Source: a virus. From it: 22,216 nt of DNA. The DNA lies in the IMG/VR virus record IMGVR_UViG_3300018017_000016, positions 1-22,216 of that record. The stretch is one strand, 5' to 3'. The notes beneath the pieces were generated by a model. The model ran no database searches. It was given only the letters and a program-made list of their open reading frames with translations, and was not told where the DNA came from. Shown in pieces: positions 6,374 to 12,576 of the stretch; position 1 is the first letter of the stretch, and every line of letters starts with the position of its first letter. The translations under genes were made by a program, and so were the position numbers.

Positions 6374-6659
6374 TTTTGGTTTCCTCATTTTGTTTTTGGA
6401 TGCGCTTTTTAATTGTCTTTCTTTTGTTTTTTCCCTGTCTTCTTTTGGTGCTGAGAATATCATCTATAGTAATCTCTATAGAATGTTCTTTGGCTAAGTC
6501 TACAAGTTTTCTTAATACTTTATTTGTGGGCGCCTGCTGTCCCAATTCCCAAAGGCATATCTGCGATTGACTTAGGCCGAGCAGTTTTGCAAACGCCGTT
6601 TGCGACAGGTTCATTGTTAGGCGCAGCGTTGTAATTTTCGTTTTTAGTGTGTTTCTCAT
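6348..6659 (-). CDS. Xre/Cro-family helix-turn-helix regulator
   Basis: 103 residues. Residues about 17-55 (NLSQTAFAKLLGLSQSQICLWELGQ...) form an HTH of the Cro/CI/Xre or HigA type. The C-terminal third is a highly basic tail (TKRRQGKNKRKTIKKRIQ). There is no peptidase domain like that of CI. It lies at the head of the minus-strand operon, facing the replication operon across divergent promoters. By analogy with lambdoid phages I infer a repressor or Cro-like switch protein. The start codon has little ribosome site and follows its promoter by about 28 bases. Confidence 0.8.
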   Translation of the reverse strand: MRNTLKTKITTLRLTMNLSQTAFAKLLGLSQSQICLWELGQQAPTNKVLRKLVDLAKEHSIEITIDDILSTKRRQGKNKRKTIKKRIQKQNEETKNELPSDTI

Positions 6660-6665
6660 ATGTGG

Positions 6666-6769
6666 ATTTGATTGTTATTTTTATTTACTATAGCATAGAT
6701 TCTTTACCCTCGCAATAATAATATTTGCAAAGTCAGTTTTGATGTGCTATAGTAATTGTGTAATCAAAT
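6666..6769. promoter_or_regulatory. Divergent promoter region with ATTTGATT inverted repeat
   Basis: Minus strand: TTGCGA (6710-6715), 17 bases, TATAGT (6687-6692) for the regulator operon. Plus strand: TTGCAA (6725-6730), 17 bases, TATAGT (6748-6753) for the replication operon. Both have TGC directly before the -10, an extended -10 feature. ATTTGATT (6666-6673) is repeated inverted as AATCAAAT (6762-6769), one site just downstream of each promoter, as expected for a repressor acting on both. Confidence 0.65.
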
Positions 6770-6793
6770 GAAATGCCAATGAGGGGCACTAAA

Positions 6794-6958
6794 ATGAATA
6801 ACACAAATGAAGTTACTGCAGTAAAGATAAATATGTACAATATTACTATTTTTAAAGCCTTATTTCCACAACTTATGGCTGAGGCATTTTGGAGAAATGA
6901 AGAAAAAAAACTGGAATGGTCGAATGATTGTTTTGGCGAATCAGCGGAGATTCAATGA
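6794..6958 (+). CDS. Small protein, first gene of early operon
   Basis: 54 residues (MNNTNEVTAVKINMYN...). I do not recognise it. It is mixed in charge with a central amphipathic/hydrophobic segment (FKALFPQLMAEAFW). The ATG at 6794 is favoured because GAGGGG lies eight bases upstream. It is the first gene after the rightward promoter at 6725-6753 and overlaps the next gene by ATGA. Confidence 0.6.
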   Translation: MNNTNEVTAVKINMYNITIFKALFPQLMAEAFWRNEEKKLEWSNDCFGESAEIQ

Positions 6959-7059
6959 TAAAGAATCTAAAGTTTTTTTATTATAAGAGCGAAACTGTTG
7001 TTTTATGTTTAGCTCTATTTGTGGTGGTATACTTTTGTTTAACAATTATAACAAATTGA
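6955..7059 (+). CDS. 34-residue membrane peptide
   Basis: A short frame (MIKNLKFFYYKSETVV...) with one hydrophobic helix (VVLCLALFVVVYFCLTII) after a basic N-terminus, so the inside end should be N-terminal. The ATGA overlap with the preceding gene supports translation. No function is recognised. Confidence 0.5.
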   Translation: MIKNLKFFYYKSETVVLCLALFVVVYFCLTIITN

Positions 7060-7072
7060 CGGGGGAAAAAAC

Positions 7073-7912
7073 ATGTCAAGTATCTTAATAGTTGGTGAGA
7101 GTGGTTCGGGCAAAAGCACTTCTTTGCGTAATTTAAATGGCAAAGAAACTGTTCTAATTAATGCTTTAAATAAGCCGTTGCCATTTCGTGGCGGAGCAAA
7201 GAAATTTGGCACTAATGCAATCTTTACCGATAATTCCAGGATCATTGTACAGAAAATCCAGGAAGCGGAAAAAAACAAAAACATAAAACTAATTGTGGTC
7301 GATGATTTTCAAGCAATCATGACGAACGCTTATATGAGTACGATTGAAAACAAGGGTTACGAAAAGTTTACAAAGATTGGTAAAAGCATTTGGGACATTG
7401 TCAATGCAGCAAACGGATGTAGAGGAGATTTAAAAGTGGTATTGTTAGCCCATGCCGAAACTGATGTTAATGGTAAAATCAAATGTAAAACCGTAGGTAA
7501 ATTGGTAGACGAAAAAATATCACTCGAAGGTATGTGTACAGTCGTTTTGCATTCTAAGGTTGCAAACGGTAAATATACGTTTCTGACGCAGAATGATGGA
7601 ACAAGCATAGCTAAAAGCCCGATGGGCATGTTCCAAACAATTGAGATTGATAACGATTTGGTCGAGGTTGTAAAGGCTATTGACTCCTACTATGATGAAG
7701 AAGATATAAAACCAATGGAAGCCGTTTCTGCACCTAAACTTCGCCTAGACTTCGTCCAACAAATTAATGCGTGTAAAGATGTTGACGCTTTGAATCTGAA
7801 GTATAAAGAGTTAATAGAATTTTCGATGACGGAAGAGCAAAAGCAGAAGCTAATAAAAGCATGTTCTATAAGAAAACAAAACTTAATCTCGGAAGACGAT
7901 ATTCCACAATGA
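7073..7912 (+). CDS. RecA-like phage ATPase, Sak4 type
   Basis: 279 residues. Walker A GESGSGKST lies at residues 8-16, Walker B IKLIVVDDF near residue 80, and a LLAHAE strand follows around residue 125. This is the core of phage nucleotide-binding proteins of the Sak4 single-strand annealing/recombination group. The C-terminal ~60 residues are helical and end SEDDIPQ, an acidic tip. Such proteins work with a phage SSB, and an SSB-like protein is encoded two genes on. It is preceded by GGGGGAAAA and overlaps the next gene by ATGA. Confidence 0.75.
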   Translation: MSSILIVGESGSGKSTSLRNLNGKETVLINALNKPLPFRGGAKKFGTNAIFTDNSRIIVQKIQEAEKNKNIKLIVVDDFQAIMTNAYMSTIENKGYEKFTKIGKSIWDIVNAANGCRGDLKVVLLAHAETDVNGKIKCKTVGKLVDEKISLEGMCTVVLHSKVANGKYTFLTQNDGTSIAKSPMGMFQTIEIDNDLVEVVKAIDSYYDEEDIKPMEAVSAPKLRLDFVQQINACKDVDALNLKYKELIEFSMTEEQKQKLIKACSIRKQNLISEDDIPQ

Positions 7913-8181
7913 GTATAACAATGGATCACGAAGAATCACTAAGTTTTATAACAGCGCAAAAAATGATCGACAAGCTTTTGCTATGCGAAAGAATAGAAAA
8001 AGATATAATCGACTATAAGGCTGAACCATACAATAAACAGCAGCTTTCTAAAAAACTGTTTCTATCAACAAAGCAACTTGGTGAGTTTGGCGATGAGGAT
8101 TTCTATAAAAGATATTCAAGAAAGATTTCTTTGCCTTTAATTAAATTGTTTTGTGCTACTAAATTTTACGAGGACTATTAA
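7909..8181 (+). CDS. Small helical protein between ATPase and SSB-like genes
   Basis: 90 residues (MSITMDHEESLSF...), rich in Lys, Leu and Asp/Glu and predicted mostly helical. It has no motif I recognise. It is locked between the ATPase (ATGA overlap) and the SSB-like gene (TAATG overlap), so its product probably serves the same recombination/replication step. A second in-frame ATG at 7921 is possible. Confidence 0.65.
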   Translation: MSITMDHEESLSFITAQKMIDKLLLCERIEKDIIDYKAEPYNKQQLSKKLFLSTKQLGEFGDEDFYKRYSRKISLPLIKLFCATKFYEDY

Positions 8182-8660
8182 TGAACGCAATACTTAAGCC
8201 TGGGAAATATACTTTCCAGATTTGCAACTGTGATGCTGCTTATATTGGAAAAACATCGGGAAAAGAATCTATTAGAATTATATGTAAAATAAACTCAGGA
8301 GGCGAAGAGACTAAAATATTTGAGTACTTCTCGAAGTCTATTGATCCAAAAACCGGGAAGCCCTGGGCGTTTATTACAGAACGGCTAAATGATTTAGTTA
8401 CTTCTATTGGCAAACCATATCTTATAGGAACAGAAATAAAAGCCGATGATTTATTAGATGGCGTAGGTTATGCAATTATCCATACTGAGAAGTCAGAGCA
8501 GTATGGAGACAAAAGCCGAATAGCAAAATTCTTGCCGCCTACGGATACACAACCGCTTGCTGAGGTTACGGTTGAGGCTCCGGTTGCTCCAGTACAGACA
8601 AGATTACCATTAGAAGAAGATGGGATAAATAAGGATATAGACATGGATTTGCCTTTTTAA
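8181..8660 (+). CDS. SSB-like single-strand DNA-binding protein (DUF669-like)
   Basis: 159 residues. The N-terminal ~110 residues are beta-rich (LKPGKYTFQICNCDAAYIGK, RIICKI, KIFEYFS, GVGYAIIHTE), as in DUF669-type phage proteins, a group of OB-like single-strand binders. The C-terminus is a disordered Pro/Glu/Val linker ending DIDMDLPF. That acidic tip with a terminal Phe is like the DDDIPF tail through which SSB recruits partner proteins. It has GAGGA upstream and overlaps the previous stop (TAATG). Confidence 0.7.
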   Translation: MNAILKPGKYTFQICNCDAAYIGKTSGKESIRIICKINSGGEETKIFEYFSKSIDPKTGKPWAFITERLNDLVTSIGKPYLIGTEIKADDLLDGVGYAIIHTEKSEQYGDKSRIAKFLPPTDTQPLAEVTVEAPVAPVQTRLPLEEDGINKDIDMDLPF

Positions 8661-8667
8661 AAACAAT

Positions 8668-8697
8668 TTGCGTTCTTTAATAATTATGTGCTATAAT
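8668..8697 (+). promoter_or_regulatory. Promoter for 8727-9863 gene group
   Basis: TTGCGT (8668-8673), 18 bases, TATAAT (8692-8697), with TGC directly before the -10. It lies in the only gap of this early region and precedes the 8727 gene. Confidence 0.6.
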
Positions 8698-8726
8698 CAT
8701 AATATAACAACATGAGGAAAGAACAA

Positions 8727-8951
8727 ATGACACTATATACTCCAACATCTAATAAGCTTTATAAGTTCTTCTTGGACACAAACCGAGAAGACGATATACC
8801 GCTTAAGTGGATTCATCAGAACAAACCTTTTATAATGAACAATTACCCAAAGGCCTTTGAAAAACTATTTCCTGATGAAGACGAAGAACTTGAAAGCGAA
8901 GCAGCAGACGAACATAATTATTTAAATTCAACAATAGGAAGAGGAAAATAA
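8727..8951 (+). CDS. Small acidic protein
   Basis: 74 residues (MTLYTPTSNKLYKFFLDTN...) with a strongly acidic C-terminal part (FPDEDEELESEAADEH). No family is recognised. I use the second ATG (8727), since GAGGA inside ATGAGGAAAG (8712-8721) is its ribosome site. Acidic early phage proteins sometimes mimic DNA, but nothing here proves that. Confidence 0.6.
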   Translation: MTLYTPTSNKLYKFFLDTNREDDIPLKWIHQNKPFIMNNYPKAFEKLFPDEDEELESEAADEHNYLNSTIGRGK

Positions 8952-8952
8952 T

Positions 8953-9156
8953 ATGAACTTATTTAAAGATTATTGTAATCAAACCACGAAAAAAGATTTA
9001 TATGATATGGCAGTAAATATCGTTATATACAATGGAATGCCTAAGAAAGATGCTGTGAAATATATTGAAGAAGCCAAAGGGCTGCCGTTATATGATCTTT
9101 GTTATGTTTTAAATAAATTAATCATCGAAATAAAAAAACTACAGGGGAAAAAATGA
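8953..9156 (+). CDS. Small helical protein
   Basis: 67 residues (MNLFKDYCNQTTKKDLYDMA...), all-helical in appearance and ending in a lysine-rich tail. The ribosome site AGGAAGAGGAAA is strong. It is one base after the previous stop and overlaps the next start by ATGA. Unknown function. Confidence 0.6.
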   Translation: MNLFKDYCNQTTKKDLYDMAVNIVIYNGMPKKDAVKYIEEAKGLPLYDLCYVLNKLIIEIKKLQGKK

Positions 9157-9215
9157 AAGACGAATCTGAAGATGAAGCACAATATCTTTTAAATGTTCTA
9201 GGTAGAGATAAATGA
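9153..9215 (+). CDS. 20-residue acidic micro-ORF
   Basis: MKDESEDEAQYLLNVLGRDK, linked by ATGA overlaps to the genes on both sides and preceded by AGGGGAAAAA. Part of it (DE...E..YL) resembles the C-terminal region of the acidic protein at 8727 (DEHNYLNSTIGRGK), so it may be a duplicated tail. Translation is plausible because of the tight coupling. Confidence 0.45.
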   Translation: MKDESEDEAQYLLNVLGRDK

Positions 9216-9391
9216 AAAACGAAAATATGAAACTTACAGAATCGTTTGCAAATTTAATAGACCATTTTAATAAATGCGACCCAGAGAGAAAGCCGGAACT
9301 AATGGGTTGCTTAATTTCATCCGCTCTTGCTACAATAAAAACTCTTGAAGAGCAATTAGAAATGGCGAACGCACTCATCAAAATCTTATAA
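9212..9391 (+). CDS. Small helical protein
   Basis: 59 residues (MKNENMKLTESFANLIDHF...), predicted as two helices with a coiled-coil-like second half (LATIKTLEEQLEMANALIKIL). It overlaps the preceding micro-ORF by ATGA. No family is recognised. Confidence 0.6.
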   Translation: MKNENMKLTESFANLIDHFNKCDPERKPELMGCLISSALATIKTLEEQLEMANALIKIL

Positions 9392-9407
9392 ACGGAGAAT
9401 GTGTAAT

Positions 9408-9674
9408 ATGATGACCAATGATGAAGCAAAAAAATTAGTAGAAGAGTTCACAGAAAAATTATCAGCTTTTATTCAAAAAGAAAACCCGCCCATGGGAATT
9501 GTTCTTTTTTCTACCTTAATCATAGCAGGTTATTCTGCCTCTTTAGTTTTGCATGAGGTGAGAGAAGCAACCAAAAATATGCCCAATATGTCAGATGCAG
9601 ATAAAGAAAACGGCAAAGAATATGCTAGAAAACTAGAGGATTTAAATACCTCTATAAAGCAGCTGCTGGGATAA
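9408..9674 (+). CDS. Small membrane-associated protein
   Basis: 88 residues: charged helical N-terminus, a hydrophobic segment (PMGIVLFSTLIIAGYSASLVL) and a charged helical C-terminus ending NTSIKQLLG. Probably one membrane helix. ATG 9408 is chosen over 9399 because CGGAGA is too close to the latter. It is followed after three bases by another membrane protein. Confidence 0.55.
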   Translation: MMTNDEAKKLVEEFTEKLSAFIQKENPPMGIVLFSTLIIAGYSASLVLHEVREATKNMPNMSDADKENGKEYARKLEDLNTSIKQLLG

Positions 9675-9677
9675 AAT

Positions 9678-9863
9678 ATGTTTAACAATAAGAAATTTTG
9701 GTTTTTAATTATTACCGGCGGGATGATTTCGTTAGGAATTAATTTGTTAATTCAGTACTACGCAAACACTTCTGTTTGGCTTCATTGCTTACTTATAGTT
9801 GGCGTTGCTTTTTGTATAATCTATACATTATTAGAGCTATTTAGTGATTGGTGGCAGGAATAA
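9678..9863 (+). CDS. Two-helix membrane protein
   Basis: 61 residues with two hydrophobic helices (FWFLIITGGMISLGINLLIQ and LHCLLIVGVAFCIIYTLL) and a C-terminal SDWWQE. It is the last gene before a hairpin terminator. Its size and topology resemble small superinfection-exclusion or holin-like proteins, but no family match is visible. Confidence 0.6.
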   Translation: MFNNKKFWFLIITGGMISLGINLLIQYYANTSVWLHCLLIVGVAFCIIYTLLELFSDWWQE

Positions 9864-9865
9864 AA

Positions 9866-9890
9866 AAGGGCGTGATGAGGTCACGCCCTT
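9866..9890. terminator. Strong hairpin terminator
   Basis: AAGGGCGTGA and TCACGCCCTT pair perfectly around TGAGG. The run of A before the stem makes it a textbook intrinsic terminator for minus-strand transcripts (stem then T6). For the plus strand only TT follows, so termination of the 8727-9863 operon may be weaker. Confidence 0.7.
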
Positions 9891-9926
9891 CAAACAAGCA
9901 CATATAAAAAACTAAGGAGACATAAT

Positions 9927-9962
9927 ATGCAAGAAACAAAAATTGTTACTGCGGAGTTATAA
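9927..9962 (+). CDS. Possible 11-residue leader peptide
   Basis: ATG at 9927 follows a good ribosome site (AAGGAGA, 9913-9919) and encodes MQETKIVTAEL before TAA. The stop lies five bases before the nuclease start, and the nuclease ribosome site (GGAG, 9953-9956) is inside the leader. Translation of the leader would therefore control access to the nuclease start. No pause codons are obvious. Confidence 0.4.
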   Translation: MQETKIVTAEL

Positions 9963-9966
9963 TAAC

Positions 9967-10515
9967 ATGTTAAGAAAAATAAATCTATTATTGTTTGTTC
10001 TATTCTTTTTCTGCTCTTCCTTCGCTAGTGCCGCTAAATTTTCGTCTGATGCAGAATATCAACTGATTTTCACTCCTGGAGAAGATGATTGTGCAAAACA
10101 GATTGTCCAAGTAATTAATAACGCTAAACACCAGGTTCTTGTTCAAGCTTATAGTTTTACTGATTGGGATATTGCACATGCTTTATTACAAGCAAAAAGA
10201 CGAGGAGTGCAAGTGAGCGTTCTTTTAGATAGGAGCCAAAAAGATAAGGAAATTATGCGGTTTTTATTGTTTTATAAAATTGATTGCAGTATTGATTCTG
10301 CTAACTCTATCTCAATAGCGCACAATAAAATTATAATTGTTGATCGCAAAATAGTTGTTGGAGGCAGTTATAATTATAGTAAAAACGCAGCTCATAGAAA
10401 TGCAGAAAATATTACGATAATAAAAGATCGTGCTTTTGCAGCGGCTTTTTATGCTAATTGGAAAGCAAGAAAAGAAATGAATAAAACAAGAAAATCACAG
10501 AACTGCGCATTATAA
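9967..10515 (+). CDS. Secreted phospholipase-D-family nuclease (Nuc/EndA type)
   Basis: 182 residues. The Sec signal peptide is MLRKINLLLFVLFFFC...ASA, cut near AAKF. The domain has a single HKD motif: HNKIIIVDRK followed by GGSYNYSKNA and NAEN, as in the dimeric Nuc family of plasmid-encoded periplasmic endonucleases. The upstream YQLIFTPGEDD and AYSFTDWDIAHAL blocks also fit. Two chains would form one active site degrading DNA in the periplasm. In a phage this could destroy incoming DNA of competitors or salvage nucleotides. A TTG start upstream (9943) is open, but ATG 9967 puts the signal peptide first. Confidence 0.85.
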   Translation: MLRKINLLLFVLFFFCSSFASAAKFSSDAEYQLIFTPGEDDCAKQIVQVINNAKHQVLVQAYSFTDWDIAHALLQAKRRGVQVSVLLDRSQKDKEIMRFLLFYKIDCSIDSANSISIAHNKIIIVDRKIVVGGSYNYSKNAAHRNAENITIIKDRAFAAAFYANWKARKEMNKTRKSQNCAL

Positions 10516-10572
10516 TCTTATCCTATAATTTGTAAAATTTAATATTTCCTTAAGGTTGGCTATTATTTGTTG

Positions 10573-10647
10573 ACAGCAGGCGTAGAATGCGGGTTTTTAA
10601 GGGAGCACATGAGCGAATTTTTGCTTGCTTTTTACGCCTGTTGCTGT
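10573..10647 (+). ncRNA. First stem-loop of the replication-gene leader
   Basis: CAGGCGTAGAA (10577-10587) pairs with the stretch at 10630-10640 (11 pairs, one G-U). An outer ACAG/CTGT closes beyond a 3-base bulge. A third small stem (TGAGC/GCTCA, 10671-10686) follows. No open reading frame with a credible start lies in 10516-10831, so this 316-base gap is best read as structured leader RNA. Confidence 0.5.
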
Positions 10648-10708
10648 ATAAAAGGAAGTGAATTCATTCGTGAGCGTGAAAGCTCAAAACATTAACTGTT
10701 TTACATTG

Positions 10709-10812
10709 CGAACAATTTGCCATGTCGATCGACTAGCTACCGATTCGTCCAGGCACCAAGCCATACAGTTGCGGTAACTTTCACCTAGTTGGTTGACATG
10801 GCAAATTGTTCG
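10709..10812 (+). ncRNA. Large structured element: 28-bp uninterrupted stem before the replication gene
   Basis: Bases 10709-10726 are the exact reverse complement of 10795-10812 (18 pairs). The helix continues inward with ten more pairs (10727-10736 with 10785-10794), three of them G-U on the plus strand. Inside are TACCG/CGGTA (10738-10742 with 10772-10776) and GGC/GCC stems. G-U pairs on the plus strand only would be A-C mismatches on the other strand, which points to RNA on this strand rather than a DNA cruciform. The stem ends 8 bases before the AAGGA ribosome site of the replication gene. A regulatory leader, antisense target or free small RNA are all possible. Confidence 0.65.
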
Positions 10813-10831
10813 AGATGTATAAGGACTCAAG

Positions 10832-11878
10832 ATGAACAATACACCTGGAAATTTTATTATATCAAATACTGATGAGATGAAATCTATTAGATGTGCTCAA
10901 GCCCAAATAGTTTTCTATTGGCTTTGTAAATTCAGAAATCACACAACAGGATTATGTTTTCCTACTTATGATAAGCTTTCTGAATGTTGTTGTTTAAGTG
11001 AAAGCTCAATAAGAAGAGCGATTAAATATTTGATTTCTATAAAGAAAATAAAAATAAAAGAAAACTCCGGTCGGTCTAATCATTATATAATTTTAAATAA
11101 AGGATACCCCTGTCAGATAGAACAGGGTATTGGAATTAATCTAATGGAACGGACAGAAACTAACGCGTTAATGTCCAATGCCATTGTGGACTTAGAGGGA
11201 ACCCCTGTCACACAGACACCCCTGTCTAATAGACACCCCTGTCTAATAGACACCCCTGTCACACAGACACCCACCCCTGTCACAGGGAACACTCTGAGTG
11301 TTCCCTGTGAACAGCTAAATAGATTAATTAAAAAGAACATTAATAAAAAAGACAACAACAACCCCCTTACCCCCTTGTCAGGGGGAGATGCCGAGGTTCC
11401 AAAAACGGAATCGAAAAAAAGTAGTGGTAGTTCTTTTTTAAATTCTCAAAAGCTAGAAGCAAAAAAATCTCGGCTTGATAAAATAGCAGAGTGGAAAAAG
11501 TTTGTTGATATTGAGCCTTTAAAAAAATATGGATTCGATCCCATAAATTTATTTCAAATAATTGACAAAACAAAATTAACCAAGGAGGAAGTTAACGAAT
11601 CAATAAAAAATTGTGCTGAAACTTTAAACCAACCGGGAAAACTTGAAAGCATCACCTCAACACCATTGCTTTATTTTTTGGGACACACATTTAAAAATGA
11701 AGTGTTTTCCCCAATTGGAAAGACCGGCAAGGAAATCGTTGCCGAAGAGAAAGCAAAACAAAAAGAAAAGTGGGAGTTGCAAAAAAAAGAAATTGACGAA
11801 GTCAGTTTGAAAAATGCGAACAAAAGATTTGAAGATTTTAAGCAAGATAAATTAATTAACCAAGCGAGGGCAATATGA
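10832..11878 (+). CDS. Replication initiator-like protein, HTH domain, origin inside gene
   Basis: 348 residues. Residues about 10-95 form a winged helix-turn-helix (FYWLCKFRN...CFPTYDKLSECCCLSESSIRRAIKYLISIKKI...) of the type in phage lambda-O-like and plasmid replication proteins. Residues about 115-180 are a Pro/Thr-rich linker encoded by 17-bp DNA repeats (11201-11281). The C-terminal half is charged and helical (EAKKSRLDKIAEWKKF...) with a terminal coiled-coil that may recruit helicase loader or helicase. An initiator whose own gene carries iterons followed by AT-rich DNA is the lambda O/ori plan. AAGGA at 10821 sets the start. Confidence 0.75.
   Translation: MNNTPGNFIISNTDEMKSIRCAQAQIVFYWLCKFRNHTTGLCFPTYDKLSECCCLSESSIRRAIKYLISIKKIKIKENSGRSNHYIILNKGYPCQIEQGIGINLMERTETNALMSNAIVDLEGTPVTQTPLSNRHPCLIDTPVTQTPTPVTGNTLSVPCEQLNRLIKKNINKKDNNNPLTPLSGGDAEVPKTESKKSSGSSFLNSQKLEAKKSRLDKIAEWKKFVDIEPLKKYGFDPINLFQIIDKTKLTKEEVNESIKNCAETLNQPGKLESITSTPLLYFLGHTFKNEVFSPIGKTGKEIVAEEKAKQKEKWELQKKEIDEVSLKNANKRFEDFKQDKLINQARAI
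11201..11281 (+). repeat. 17-bp iterons, candidate replication origin
   Basis: ACCCCTGTC occurs at 11201, 11218, 11235, 11252 and 11273, spaced 17, 17, 17 and 21 bases, with an outlying copy at 11106. The repeats between 11211 and 11260 extend to AGACACCCCTGTC, itself a near-dyad. They lie within the initiator-like gene in its linker. Iterons in this place are the known arrangement of lambdoid origins; use as an origin here is inference. Confidence 0.7.
11281..11309. repeat. Perfect 13-bp inverted repeat after the iterons
   Basis: CACAGGGAACACT and AGTGTTCCCTGTG flank CTG. It immediately follows the last iteron and precedes an AT-rich stretch (11310-11360) suitable for strand opening. A second small dyad (CCCCCT-TGTC-AGGGGG, 11370-11385) lies beyond it. 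Confidence 0.6.
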
Positions 11879-12090
11879 ACGATCTTTTTTCAAAAAATGT
11901 TGAATTAAAAACTCAGCAATTAGCTGATAGCATAAGCCTATCTTCTTTGGATTTTTTACCAGAAACATGTACGCTTAATTTTACTATAACCGTGGAAGTG
12001 GAAGGAGTTATAAAACACGTGCTTAGACATGTTGAAACAAAACATCCAGACCTTGAAAAACAGATCATTACGATAACACCAGAACACTAA
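11875..12090 (+). CDS. Small protein after replication gene
   Basis: 71 residues (MNDLFSKNVELKTQQLADSI...). The second half looks like beta strands and a helix (TLNFTITVEVEGVIKHVLRHV). It overlaps the initiator gene by ATGA, so it is co-translated. No family is recognised; a helicase-loader-like partner would be expected here in lambda, but this protein is much too short. Confidence 0.6.
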   Translation: MNDLFSKNVELKTQQLADSISLSSLDFLPETCTLNFTITVEVEGVIKHVLRHVETKHPDLEKQIITITPEH

Positions 12091-12095
12091 AACTC

Positions 12096-12365
12096 ATGAG
12101 CGAATACAAATATCACCACGACGAAGACGAAGGCAGTTGGGGACGATCAAAACCCAAGATAGGCTATAAAAAGCCTGTAAAACCCATACAGCCGATTGAA
12201 TCACCAGACGACTGGGTAATCATCCAAACATCGGAAGGAAGCCTAAAAACAAAGCGTTGCGCGCATGTTGAATACGGTGATCGGTGTCATAATCCTGGAA
12301 CGATGTCGCATCCTGGTGGCGACAAGTCGCAATGGTTTTGCAAAACGCATTTTCATCAGTATTGA
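12096..12365 (+). CDS. Small zinc-binding-type protein
   Basis: 89 residues. A basic/acidic disordered N-terminus (HHDEDEGSWGRSKPKIG) is followed by RCAHVEYGDRCHNPG...WFCKTH, a C-x8-C...C-x2-H arrangement that could hold one zinc ion in a treble-clef-like knuckle. It starts five bases after the previous gene. The role is unknown; nucleic-acid or protein binding is likely for such knuckles. Confidence 0.6.
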   Translation: MSEYKYHHDEDEGSWGRSKPKIGYKKPVKPIQPIESPDDWVIIQTSEGSLKTKRCAHVEYGDRCHNPGTMSHPGGDKSQWFCKTHFHQY

Positions 12366-12451
12366 GCTAAGTCATTGATTTTTGGTAAACTGGAAAATCT
12401 TAATAAAAATACATGATATTATAAAAAATTAAGCAGGGGGTATAAAACTAT

Positions 12452-12523
12452 ATGGCAAAAGATTTTATCTTCAAAAAAGTTAAGTTTTTATTAAGAAAAA
12501 AAACATTGCGTGGGCATTGCTAA
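12452..12523 (+). CDS. Possible cationic 23-residue micropeptide
   Basis: ATG 12452 after GCAGGGGG encodes MAKDFIFKKVKFLLRKKTLR and three more residues, basic and amphipathic. The ribosome site is rather far away (about 13 bases) and nothing else supports it. It lies in the otherwise empty gap 12366-12576. Confidence 0.2.
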   Translation: MAKDFIFKKVKFLLRKKTLRGHC

Positions 12524-12530
12524 TGATATT

Positions 12531-12559
12531 TTGAAATGCCATGCTCCGTTTTCTATAAT
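12531..12559 (+). promoter_or_regulatory. Promoter for 12577 gene
   Basis: TTGAAA (12531-12536), 17 bases, TATAAT (12554-12559), the best consensus promoter in the window. ATGAGGA (ribosome site) follows at 12561-12567 and the ATG at 12577, so the leader is very short. Confidence 0.7.
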
Positions 12560-12576
12560 AATGAGGAAAATGTTTT

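Noticed and set aside
7039-7284. Minus-strand frames opposite the ATPase gene (also 7357-7629, 7690-7929)
   Set aside because: They mirror a clear ATPase gene and have no ribosome sites or motifs.
10570-10598. Promoter from TTGACA at 10570
   Set aside because: No acceptable -10 hexamer lies 16-18 bases downstream.
10709-10812. Insertion-sequence terminal inverted repeats
   Set aside because: Only 68 bases lie between the arms, far too little for a transposase, and the pairing continues inward with G-U pairs; a folded RNA fits better.
10793-10823. Promoter from TTGACA at 10793 with TATAAG
   Set aside because: Spacing is 19 bases and transcription would start at the ATG itself; the TTGACA is part of the RNA stem arm.
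11201-11310. CRISPR-like or transposon end repeats in the initiator gene
   Set aside because: Short 17-bp iterons inside an intact reading frame, with no spacers or transposase; an origin explains them better.
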